From positions 1 to 20,981 of the forward strand of contig JBQMYQ010000032.1 in the NCBI GenBank assembly GCA_052173415.1: 20,981 bases of DNA. Reading direction: 5' to 3'. Within the stretch, counting starts at the first letter, position 1. The number at the start of each line of letters is the position of its first letter. This DNA comes from Wolinella sp052173415. GTDB taxonomy: Bacteria; Campylobacterota; Campylobacteria; Campylobacterales; Helicobacteraceae. Positions 1-6,762 of this stretch are shown in pieces. Under the pieces are notes generated by a model, which was not told where the DNA came from, ran no database searches, and saw nothing but the letters and a program-made list of their open reading frames with translations. The translations under genes and the position numbers were made by a program.

Positions 1-393
1 TCTGCGGAGTGAAATCTTTCGCCACGATTCCTAAGCTTTCGCGCTCCACAATCTCCGCCATCTCCGGACTCGGACCAATGACAATCGCTAGGTGCGCCTG
101 AATAAACTCAAAAAATTTATTGGGCAAGCAGTGCAAGAGATTGAAGGTCGTGGGCGGACAGAGGAAGATTCCCATGTCATATTGCGAGATGAATGGAATA
201 ATCTCCTCAAAAGGCACGGGAGGGATAATCCTGACGTTGGAACGCGCGTTTGCCATTTTTTCTAAGCGTGCGTAATATTCGCTATGAGCGGGCACTTTTA
301 CGAGCATCAGATCAAGACTAAAGCGGGAATCGACATAATCCATCATCTCAATCATGCCCTCGATTCTGCGATCGGGTGAGGCTAGTCCGTGAT
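1..393 (-). repeat. Direct repeat, copy 1 (of 1144-1536)
   Basis: Bases 1-342 match 1144-1485 with no mismatch at a constant offset of 1143. The match then continues to 393/1536 with single differences at 343, 373 and 377 before breaking. The copy certainly extends left of the window. It covers the C-terminal domain of the glycosyltransferase. Such identity, against much lower identity to the third copy, means a recent duplication or conversion. Confidence 0.95.
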
Positions 394-988
394 GGATTAG
401 GCGAATGGAAGTTGTGGGGGAATCGGGCAAAATATCGTGCATATCAGGCAAGCTCATGATCACATCGCACTTAATACCATAGTTTTTTTCGTATTCGCGG
501 GCGATTCCCGGTGAGACAGTGAAGATATAGTCCGCTTTATTTAGGTAGTTTTTACATAAATACTCTTTATAGGGCGCAAAATAGAATTTCCACCAAAAGT
601 AGCTTTCAAATTCTCGCGGTGCGTATTCGTGCATATTGGCGATGATCTTCGCCCCCTTGGCATATTTGAGTGCCACAGGAATCGTCTCTGCGTCGTGCGC
701 GATGATGACATCAAACTTCTCGTGCGTCAAAATCTCGCCCGCCTCTTTGACTTGCGGCAACTTCCAATAAACTCGCTCGTGAGCCCTAAATAAAAGCCAA
801 AACCGCTGAATAAGGCGCATTTTGAGTGTCCATTTTGGCTTATTGAGCGTAAAAAATTTCGCTACCATTTTGTTTGCCTCATACCCCATGCCATACACTT
901 CGTAGGAATCGACCAGCGCCTCATATTCACGCCTCGCACGCGGCTGGGTAAGATGACTGTGAAAATGAAAAATTAGAATTTTTTTCAT
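1..988 (-). CDS. Glycosyltransferase, GT4-like (GT-B fold), 3' end off window
   Basis: 329 residues are visible from ATG 988 and the frame is open to the left edge, so the C-terminus is missing. By comparison with the copy at 1004-1594, about 46 residues are lost. The N-terminal half starts MKKILIFHFHSH and includes the stretch FDVIIAHDAETIPVAL, as in the first Rossmann domain of GT4-type enzymes. The second half carries IRLIHHGLASPDRRIEGM, a polar LPNKFFE segment and SPEMAEIVERESLGIV, the usual C-terminal donor-binding region with its acidic residues. It is expected to be a cytoplasmic or membrane-peripheral sugar transferase. It follows the truncated copy by 15 nt, with a GGGA ribosome site about 8 nt before the ATG. 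Bases 1-393 repeat 1144-1536 nearly perfectly. GC near 48% (one line counted) resembles the flanks rather than the AT-rich middle of the operon. Sugar and acceptor are unknown. Confidence 0.85.
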   Translation of the reverse strand, partial: MKKILIFHFHSHLTQPRARREYEALVDSYEVYGMGYEANKMVAKFFTLNKPKWTLKMRLIQRFWLLFRAHERVYWKLPQVKEAGEILTHEKFDVIIAHDAETIPVALKYAKGAKIIANMHEYAPREFESYFWWKFYFAPYKEYLCKNYLNKADYIFTVSPGIAREYEKNYGIKCDVIMSLPDMHDILPDSPTTSIRLIHHGLASPDRRIEGMIEMMDYVDSRFSLDLMLVKVPAHSEYYARLEKMANARSNVRIIPPVPFEEIIPFISQYDMGIFLCPPTTFNLLHCLPNKFFEFIQAHLAIVIGPSPEMAEIVERESLGIVAKDFTPQ

Positions 989-1003
989 CTTAGTTTCCCG
1001 AGA

Positions 1004-1594
1004 TTAGCTGCACATCTTGGCAATAATCTCTTTTAGAACTTTCTTATTTTGATTGCTGTTGTAGAGTTGCGCGGCACTTTTGGAGGCTCGTTTGTAGCTT
1101 ATAAGCTCATCATAAGTCATATTTATAAGTCGCTCGCCCACACTCTGCGGAGTGAAATCTTTCGCCACGATTCCTAAGCTTTCGCGCTCCACAATCTCCG
1201 CCATCTCCGGACTCGGACCAATGACAATCGCTAGGTGCGCCTGAATAAACTCAAAAAATTTATTGGGCAAGCAGTGCAAGAGATTGAAGGTCGTGGGCGG
1301 ACAGAGGAAGATTCCCATGTCATATTGCGAGATGAATGGAATAATCTCCTCAAAAGGCACGGGAGGGATAATCCTGACGTTGGAACGCGCGTTTGCCATT
1401 TTTTCTAAGCGTGCGTAATATTCGCTATGAGCGGGCACTTTTACGAGCATCAGATCAAGACTAAAGCGGGAATCGACATAATCCACCATCTCAATCATGC
1501 CCTCGATTCTGCGATTGGGCGAGGCTAGTCCGTGATAAATGAGCCTAATCTTACCTATATCCACATTGAATTCACTAAAGCTTAAGAATCGCAT
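1004..1594 (-). CDS. N-terminally truncated glycosyltransferase copy (C-terminal domain only)
   Basis: 196 residues from ATG 1594, preceded by AGGGG with a 5-nt spacer. The frame stays open up to 1660, but that stretch lies inside the formyltransferase gene, so 1594 is preferred. The whole N-terminal Rossmann domain found in the neighbouring copies is absent. Homology begins at IRLIYHGLASPNRR, just after what looks like the remnant of an interdomain linker (FSEFNVDIGK). From there it is nearly identical to the gene at 1-988 and ends in ...KEIIAKMCS. A GT-B enzyme needs both domains, so this is unlikely to act alone. It may be a decaying remnant, a silent cassette for recombination, or a partner of a separately made N-terminal half. 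Its start lies 8 nt past the formyltransferase stop, so it is probably transcribed and possibly translated. Confidence 0.7.
   Translation of the reverse strand: MRFLSFSEFNVDIGKIRLIYHGLASPNRRIEGMIEMVDYVDSRFSLDLMLVKVPAHSEYYARLEKMANARSNVRIIPPVPFEEIIPFISQYDMGIFLCPPTTFNLLHCLPNKFFEFIQAHLAIVIGPSPEMAEIVERESLGIVAKDFTPQSVGERLINMTYDELISYKRASKSAAQLYNSNQNKKVLKEIIAKMCS
1144..1536 (-). repeat. Direct repeat, copy 2 (of 1-393)
   Basis: Second member of the pair, inside the headless glycosyltransferase. At its upper end the sequence diverges sharply after the HGLAS codons. Recombination between the two copies would delete about 1.1 kb, removing the start of the gene at 988 and fusing reading frames that share this segment. 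Confidence 0.95.
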
Positions 1595-1602
1595 AAATGC
1601 CC

Positions 1603-2286
1603 CTATAATGCAAATTTGTTTTTGTATTGAATAAAGCGTTTCTTGAGTTGCTCTTCGCATTCTCTGCTCATACGCCGAGTCGGCTCATTGGTCGGGTATT
1701 TGTATTTGGGTCTATTCTTTGTGTAGCGTTCGATGTAGTGCGGGAATCGTCCTATCATTAAAATTTCTCTTTCATAGTGCCTTCGAGCGAAACTCTCTAA
1801 TGTGTCGCTCGGATATACGGGTGTGGGCTCAATAGCAATAATCTCTCCTGCATCAATACTCTCGTCAATGAAATGCATCGTGTTTCCCACTTGATTCCCG
1901 TGATATATAGCCCACTTAAAGGAATCCAGCCCACGACTCATCGGGACAATTCCCGCGTGCAAGTTTAGTATCTTTTTGTTTTTAACAACTTCTTTTGAGA
2001 GCACACCCGCGCCACATATAAGATAAAGGTCGCAATCAGAGGGGATCTCTTCCGCACTAGAGCATTCAACAACCTCCGCCCGTAGAGATTTAGCCAGCTC
2101 TGCAGGATGTGCCGCATTTGTCTGCGCGGGTCTATGTGCAAAGAGAACTTCCCTCTCAGTGCGCAAGGTAAAGGGGATAAGATACATAGCGTATTTAAAA
2201 TCATACCCTGCAAATACCAGCTCCTCAATGATTTGCTCTGTCTTTAGATGTGTATGATTGTAAGTTATTAGTCCAATGCTATTCAT
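1603..2286 (-). CDS. Formyltransferase-family protein (N-formylation of an amino sugar likely)
   Basis: 227 residues. The core has the Asn-x-His...Asp layout of the 10-formyl-tetrahydrofolate-dependent transferase fold: N108 and H110 in ILNLHAGIVP, then D145 in ESIDAGEII. It is shorter than methionyl-tRNA formyltransferase (about 310 residues) and lacks its C-terminal tRNA-binding domain, so a small-molecule substrate such as a nucleotide-linked amino sugar fits better. The start ATG (2286-2284) overlaps the TGA of the upstream glycosyltransferase (2285-2283) as ATGA, a translational-coupling arrangement. Because that upstream frame is broken here, coupling should be weakened. The C-terminal 40 residues are highly basic (KNRPKYKYP, RRMSRECEEQLKKRF). 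Substrate not determinable from sequence. Confidence 0.8.
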   Translation of the reverse strand: MNSIGLITYNHTHLKTEQIIEELVFAGYDFKYAMYLIPFTLRTEREVLFAHRPAQTNAAHPAELAKSLRAEVVECSSAEEIPSDCDLYLICGAGVLSKEVVKNKKILNLHAGIVPMSRGLDSFKWAIYHGNQVGNTMHFIDESIDAGEIIAIEPTPVYPSDTLESFARRHYEREILMIGRFPHYIERYTKNRPKYKYPTNEPTRRMSRECEEQLKKRFIQYKNKFAL

Positions 2287-2840
2287 AAGTCTTTTACCAC
2301 CTTTCTCATCTTCTCTACATTCACTCTTGCCTCATATTTAGAGGCAACTTCTTTGCTACGCTTTTTAAAAGCTACAATCTTGTCATAACTTAGCTCATTA
2401 AGTGCCTTAGCCATTGTCTGCGGAGTGAAATCTTTCGCCACGATTCCTAAGCTTTCGCGCTCCACAATCTCCGCCATCTCTGGACTTGGACTAACAGCAA
2501 TAGCTAAATGTGCGTGAATATATTCAAAAAATTTATTAGGCAACGCATGAAGCGTATTAAATCCACTTGGTTTTAAGATGTATAGCCCAATGTCATATTG
2601 CCTACTAAATGGAATAATCTCCTCAAAGGGCACGGGAGGAATGATCTTGACATTCTTGCGTCTCTTTGCCATGTTTTCTAGCTTTTCATAATAACTATCC
2701 TGTCCCCACGTTTTTACCAACATCAGATCAAGACTAAAGCGGGAATCGACATAATCCATCATCTCAATCATTGCTTCGATTCCCCGATCGGCATTGGCTC
2801 CACCATGGTGCAAGATGTGGATGTGGCATTCTTGCCCCAA
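2283..2840 (-). CDS. 3' (C-terminal) half of phase-variable glycosyltransferase, out of frame
   Basis: This frame encodes the second Rossmann domain of the GT4-like family: HILHHGGANADRGIEAMIEMMDYV, then PPVPFEEIIPF, LPNKFFEYIHAHLA and SPEMAEIVERESLGIV. The only start available in frame is a TTG at 2840, with no clear ribosome site, so it is probably made only as part of the fusion with the frame starting at 3462. Reading back through the repeat it continues ...E-R-E-T-A-L-G-Q with no stop. With 12 or 9 AG units the joined product would be 393 or 391 residues. It contains two blocks identical to the gene at 1-988, separated by diverged sequence. Confidence 0.85.
   Translation of the reverse strand: MGQECHIHILHHGGANADRGIEAMIEMMDYVDSRFSLDLMLVKTWGQDSYYEKLENMAKRRKNVKIIPPVPFEEIIPFSRQYDIGLYILKPSGFNTLHALPNKFFEYIHAHLAIAVSPSPEMAEIVERESLGIVAKDFTPQTMAKALNELSYDKIVAFKKRSKEVASKYEARVNVEKMRKVVKDL
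2417..2480 (-). repeat. 64-bp conversion block identical to 1-64 and 1144-1207
   Basis: All 64 positions match both other copies. On its inner side identity falls abruptly. The block is about 53% GC by hand count, while the following line of the same gene (2521-2580) is about 30%. It encodes part of the MAEIVERESLGIVAKDFTPQ segment. Confidence 0.9.
2721..2771 (-). repeat. 51-bp conversion block identical to 305-355
   Basis: All 51 positions match 305-355. The counterpart in the second copy differs once (343 vs 1486). It encodes the MIEMMDYVDSRFSLDLM segment. Sequence on both sides is clearly diverged from the other copies. Confidence 0.9.
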
Positions 2841-3462
2841 AGCCGTCTCTCTCTCTCTCTCTCTCTCTTATTAGCCCTTTTTGAGTAGTTGGTTTTATAT
2901 GAGATATATCAGGCAGGCTCATGATCACATCGCATTTAATGCCGTAGTTTTTTTCGTATTCGTGGGAGTACCCAAAACTTACCGTGTAAGCATAATCCAC
3001 CTTTTTGAGAAACTCTCTACACATCCAGTCGTTGAATTTTTGAAATAAAATGCGCCAGCGACGGCTACTTTCAATGTGTCTTGGATAATACTCTCTTAAA
3101 TCCATGATGACTTTTGCGTTTTTCTTATTTTCAAGAACAATGGGCAATAGCACCAAGTCATGACAAAAAATAAAGTCAAACTCGTATTCTTGCAAGTAGC
3201 CAGCGATCTTTAATCTTGTGGGGATAAAGATGAGTGTGCGATAGTTTTGTGTGAAGACGTTGATATACAATAGGATCTCTTGCAAGAAATTGCGTTTTTT
3301 TGGCACTTCATAGCTTAAAACCCGCACCCCATCTATTTCTGTGGCATTTCTGCCAATCGCTGTTACTTCGTATTCATCTTTAAAAGCCTTAATTACGCGA
3401 TTTGGTCGCGGATTTGTTGCTGGATTTGCTTCACAGATGATGGCTATTTTATATTTTGACAT
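2764..3462 (-). CDS. 5' (N-terminal) half of phase-variable glycosyltransferase, OFF state
   Basis: The start ATG at 3462 has GGGAG about 11 nt upstream and overlaps the end of the asnB-like gene by 14 nt. The first domain reads MSKYKIAIICEANPATNPRPNR, then FDFIFCHDLVLLPIVL and NYGIKCDVIMSLPD. The last motif is shared with the gene at 1-988, whose domain order shows what the intact protein should look like. After KGLI the (AG)11 tract is read as Arg-Glu repeats, and the frame then runs into unrelated sequence (DGFGARMPHP) and stops at 2764. The 232-residue product lacks the donor-binding domain and should be inactive. The repeat lies exactly in the interdomain linker, where a variable number of Arg-Glu pairs could be tolerated in the ON forms. 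Confidence 0.85.
   Translation of the reverse strand: MSKYKIAIICEANPATNPRPNRVIKAFKDEYEVTAIGRNATEIDGVRVLSYEVPKKRNFLQEILLYINVFTQNYRTLIFIPTRLKIAGYLQEYEFDFIFCHDLVLLPIVLENKKNAKVIMDLREYYPRHIESSRRWRILFQKFNDWMCREFLKKVDYAYTVSFGYSHEYEKNYGIKCDVIMSLPDISHIKPTTQKGLIRERERERDGFGARMPHPHLAPWWSQCRSGNRSND
2847..2868 (-). repeat. Dinucleotide repeat (CT)11, = (AG)11 on the coding strand; phase switch
   Basis: Eleven uninterrupted CT units flanked by T on both sides. The codons are AGA-GAG (Arg-Glu). The upstream frame starts at 3462 (position mod 3 = 0) and the downstream family frame has mod 3 = 2. Gaining one unit or losing two brings them together, so 12 and 9 units are ON, while 11 and 10 are OFF. Slippage in tracts of this kind is the standard phase-variation mechanism in Helicobacter surface-modification genes. 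Confidence 0.93.
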
Positions 3463-5218
3463 TAAATATTTGCTCCCATTTTGCAATACTAAAGAGTTTC
3501 CACAAAAAATCATCACGCCTGATGTCCATTCGCACAAACAGCTCTTTTAGGATTTTAGATTCGTGAATTTCTTCAAGCATCTCCTCGCGGTAGGAATCAA
3601 TCCATAACTTCTGCGGGCTCTCAAAGCCAAATTTGTTATATCGCCAAATTACATTTTGTGGTAATAGATCTCTAGAATTAAGCATTTTTCTTAATGCATA
3701 TTTTAAATACCCCTGTTGGAAATGTTCATTTAAAGGTAAACTTAGCGCGCACTCCACGACATTTACATCTAAAAATGGCAACCTTGTCTTTATGCCATTT
3801 CGCATAGAGTTTCTATCCTCAAATCTTAGTAATGGCGGTAGTTTTTTGATAAAAATCTCACTATGGGCGAATTCGTTAAACTTACCATATCTGAGTAATT
3901 TGAGTAGCTCATTTTTATAGAGATGTTTTGGATTAATATTGCCCTTTTGCGCGATGATTTCACATGCTAGAGCAGGATTGTAGATTCCCTCTAGCTCGCG
4001 TAAAATAGAAGCCTTATTATACTTGAAACTCTTAAGATTGTTAAAAAAGCTCTCCTCGTCACATAGAGAATCTTCGTGTAAGCTTTTGTAGATAAATTTC
4101 AAATAGTGCTCATATCCTAAAAATACCTCATCAGCCCCCTGCCCATCGAGTAGCACCTTGATTCCTAGCTCTTTGGCTTTTTTCATCACGAAATATTGCA
4201 TGAAAATCGAACTGCTGCCAAAAGGCTCATCTTGTGTGTAAAAAACTTCATCGACACAAGCTTTGAAGTCTTCAAAACTCGGCTCAATAATGTGAAGCTT
4301 AATCCTCAAAAAATCTGCAACATGTCGTGCATAGGCACTTTCGTCGTTTTCGCTCAAGGAAGATTTAGCGTGGATCGCCTCCAGCCCACCTTGCATTCTG
4401 CTTGCAAGTGCCACGATTCCCGAGCTATCAAGTCCCCCACTCAGGCACGCTCCCACCTTCACATCGGAGCGGAGCCTAAGCGCAACAGAATCATACAACA
4501 GCCTATATAGCTCATCTACATCTAGTTTTGTATTTCTTTTGGGGATAGTGTAGTATTTTTTGAAGTATTTTTTGCCATCTTGCAAATCATACGTGAAGTT
4601 TGTTGACGCTTCCAGGCGATAGATGTTCCGAAAAAATGTTTCGTTTCCAAAGTCTGAAAATCCACGCGAGACGTATGGGACTAATCTTGAATAATTAACA
4701 TACGCACCACAACAGAGTGGCAACAAGGCTTTAATCTCAGAGGCAAACACGAAATTTTGAGAATCAAAGAAGTAATAAAACGACTTTCCCCCAAACCTAT
4801 CACGCGAGCAGAATAGCTTGCCATTTTGCATGTCAAATATCGCAAACGCCCACATACCATTAAAGTGTTCCACACAAGAATCGCTAAAGCAGTCATACGC
4901 TGCCACGACTACCTCCGCATCACTCTCTGTAGTGAAGCTATATCCGCTTGCCCTTAGCTTATTGCGTAGCTCAATGCAGTTGTAGATCTCGCCATCATAG
5001 ACAATTTGATAGTGTTCTTTATGGTTTAGTGGCTGGCTTGAATGCGCCCCTAAATCAACAATCGACAGCCGTGAGCGTGCGAGCAGAACACTGTGATTAT
5101 GGCAACTTTCATTCCATACATTAAGGGAATCGTGTCCTTGATGCGCGATTCCCTTAATCGCTTCATCTATGTTTGCAGGAATCTTGCCCTTGCTGATGTA
5201 CCCAAAAATTCTACACAT
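3449..5218 (-). CDS. AsnB-like glutamine-dependent amidotransferase (asparagine synthase family)
   Basis: 589 residues in the two-domain layout of asparagine synthetase B. The N-terminal class II glutaminase domain has nucleophile Cys2 and SRLSIVDL near residue 49. The C-terminal ATP-pyrophosphatase domain has SGGLDSS at 260-266 and LLDGQGADEVFLGY at 356-369. Several glutaminase residues depart from the common pattern: MCRI for MCGI, HQGHD for HRGPD, and YDGEIYN for YNGEIYN, so ammonia rather than glutamine use is possible. In glycan islands such proteins are usually thought to amidate a sugar or its carboxyl rather than make asparagine. That is inference here. Ribosome site GGGAAG lies 5 nt before ATG 5218. 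The gene begins 2 nt after the radical SAM gene and overlaps the next gene by 14 nt. Confidence 0.85.
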   Translation of the reverse strand: MCRIFGYISKGKIPANIDEAIKGIAHQGHDSLNVWNESCHNHSVLLARSRLSIVDLGAHSSQPLNHKEHYQIVYDGEIYNCIELRNKLRASGYSFTTESDAEVVVAAYDCFSDSCVEHFNGMWAFAIFDMQNGKLFCSRDRFGGKSFYYFFDSQNFVFASEIKALLPLCCGAYVNYSRLVPYVSRGFSDFGNETFFRNIYRLEASTNFTYDLQDGKKYFKKYYTIPKRNTKLDVDELYRLLYDSVALRLRSDVKVGACLSGGLDSSGIVALASRMQGGLEAIHAKSSLSENDESAYARHVADFLRIKLHIIEPSFEDFKACVDEVFYTQDEPFGSSSIFMQYFVMKKAKELGIKVLLDGQGADEVFLGYEHYLKFIYKSLHEDSLCDEESFFNNLKSFKYNKASILRELEGIYNPALACEIIAQKGNINPKHLYKNELLKLLRYGKFNEFAHSEIFIKKLPPLLRFEDRNSMRNGIKTRLPFLDVNVVECALSLPLNEHFQQGYLKYALRKMLNSRDLLPQNVIWRYNKFGFESPQKLWIDSYREEMLEEIHESKILKELFVRMDIRRDDFLWKLFSIAKWEQIFNVKI

Positions 5219-5220
5219 AG

Positions 5221-6333
5221 TTACTTCCCAAATTTCTTTAAAAACTCTTTGATTCGTTTTGCATGACCCTTTTTATATAGCCATAGCACCGTCTTGCTTG
5301 GTAGCCATGAGAGATATTTTGGTAGCAAAAAGTAGCGGGTTCGCACACTTGTTTTTGTCGCGAAATAGCCTTTATATATAAATTTTTCCTCTATCTCAGT
5401 ACTGCTTGAATCGTATAGCGAGCAATTCTCACAGTAGCGTCTAAAAATTTCATTTTTCTCATACAGGTCATCTAGTTTATCAAGTGCTTCACGTATGCTA
5501 TCTGTCGCCTTATGCTCATCTTGCGCGAGTAGTTGTGGAAGCTTATCTTTAATCTTTGGGTAGAAGTAGAATCCTCCACAGCATGGTATTACCCTGCCAT
5601 CGGGTAAAACAATAGGATTCCCGTATCCATTACATGTACCATGGACATACTTTGCTTTTGTAGCACCAAAGTGCATCATGCCCTCGCTACTTCCCTTAAA
5701 CATTTTGTTGACACTAATTTGATTGAGCGGTGTATCATCAAAAAATTGTAAAATTTCTCCGATATCATTGTCTGGTATTTCTGGTTGTTCGGTTACCTGC
5801 ACTTGTACATACATCTGTGGTGCGTATTTTTTAAAGAGTTTTGGTGCATTTATGGCATTATGAAATGCTTTCTCTGTCGCTGGCTTGCGGATAATCTTAT
5901 AAAACTCATAATTTAGGCTATCGATACTTACTGTTATGTGGTCGATTCCTATCTCACACGCTTCTTTAATGTCCTGTTCGCTCAAGAGACCACCATTTGT
6001 GGTGATAAAAATTTTAAAGCCATAGCTTTTAATAAGTCTTAAAATCTCGCGCCATTCTCTGTGGAGGAAAAATTCGCCATTTGGTGTCAGATCGACCCAT
6101 TCTATCCCATTGCTCTGCGCTTTTTTGAGAATCGTTTCTATCTCATCAAGCCTCATATTGCGCTTAATGCTTGGTCGCTCCTTAAAATATTCGCCCGTGT
6201 ATCCCTCTCCATAGTAGGGACACATACCACAGGCATAGTTGCATGAAGCAATCGTGATGACATTGATTGAGTAAACTTTCCTAGCACGTATTTTTTGGAA
6301 TCTTTCTGTCTCTTGCATATCATTCATTGCCAT
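5221..6333 (-). CDS. Radical SAM protein with SPASM-type C-terminal cluster domain
   Basis: 370 residues. The radical SAM motif CxxxCxxC is at C31, C35 and C38 (SCNYACGMCPYY), followed by the SAM-binding region with NGEFFLH and TTNGG at 111-115. C-terminal cysteines C234, C251, C252, C301 and C304 (with LPDGRVIPCC and RYCENC) fit a SPASM or twitch domain holding one or two auxiliary iron-sulphur clusters. About 60 basic, aromatic residues follow. It is a cytoplasmic redox enzyme; substrate unknown. Possible roles beside the methyltransferases and amidotransferase are sugar dehydration, epimerisation or peptide modification. The start is uncertain: ATG 6333 has AAGAG directly abutting it, whereas ATG 6327 has the same AAGAG at a 6-nt spacing. 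It starts 6 nt after the phase-variable methyltransferase. Confidence 0.85.
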   Translation of the reverse strand: MAMNDMQETERFQKIRARKVYSINVITIASCNYACGMCPYYGEGYTGEYFKERPSIKRNMRLDEIETILKKAQSNGIEWVDLTPNGEFFLHREWREILRLIKSYGFKIFITTNGGLLSEQDIKEACEIGIDHITVSIDSLNYEFYKIIRKPATEKAFHNAINAPKLFKKYAPQMYVQVQVTEQPEIPDNDIGEILQFFDDTPLNQISVNKMFKGSSEGMMHFGATKAKYVHGTCNGYGNPIVLPDGRVIPCCGGFYFYPKIKDKLPQLLAQDEHKATDSIREALDKLDDLYEKNEIFRRYCENCSLYDSSSTEIEEKFIYKGYFATKTSVRTRYFLLPKYLSWLPSKTVLWLYKKGHAKRIKEFLKKFGK

Positions 6334-6339
6334 CTCTTG

Positions 6340-6762
6340 TCATCTTTTTACAAAGCGAAAGCATGCATTTGTCCCAGCTACTCTGCCATTGTGGATAGGC
6401 CAGCCACGATTATCAAAGGTAAGATTCATCAGAAAATCCCTGTGTTCTTTTGCTACTCGCCTATCCCGTATTGCTTCAAATCTGCGTGGTAAAATCATCA
6501 GCTCATCAATAATCATCGCAATTCCTGTTAGCTCACCATCAAAGCCGTGATGATCCATAATGGCTATAAATTCTTCAGGCTTATAGCACCTTGATATGGG
6601 GCAATGCTCGCCATCAGTTACACGACGATAGATTTCCATTAATGGTTCATTTTCTAGCTCTGGATGCTCCAGGATATATAGATATGCGGCATAAAGATGT
6701 AGCCAAATACTGTCGTAGTTATAGACCATGATAGCTACCGCCCCCCCCCCTAACAAGCACAC
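6340..6762 (-). CDS. 3' (C-terminal) part of phase-variable methyltransferase, out of frame
   Basis: This frame continues the broken methyltransferase. Read through with 9 G, the junction is VLVRGGAVAIMVYNYDSIWLH, which restores the class I methyltransferase post-motif strand after the usual RVL-x-x-GG turn. The rest (YKPEEFIAIMDHHGFDGELTG) looks like the substrate-side C-terminal half. The nominal ATG at 6762 lies inside the upstream gene and has no evident ribosome site, so independent translation is doubtful. The intact protein would be 375 residues with 9 G or 376 with 12 G. Confidence 0.83.
   Translation of the reverse strand: MCLLGGGAVAIMVYNYDSIWLHLYAAYLYILEHPELENEPLMEIYRRVTDGEHCPISRCYKPEEFIAIMDHHGFDGELTGIAMIIDELMILPRRFEAIRDRRVAKEHRDFLMNLTFDNRGWPIHNGRVAGTNACFRFVKR

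Noticed and set aside
1..1594. Duplicate blocks as an assembly artefact
   Set aside because: The copies differ at defined positions and sit in different flanking sequence, one with and one without an N-terminal domain, so a simple mis-join is unlikely. Long reads would settle it.
3296..3302. T7 run inside the phase-variable glycosyltransferase, possible third contingency tract
   Set aside because: The frame is intact across it, and seven T/A is common in this AT-rich DNA. It is far less slippery than G10 or (AG)11.
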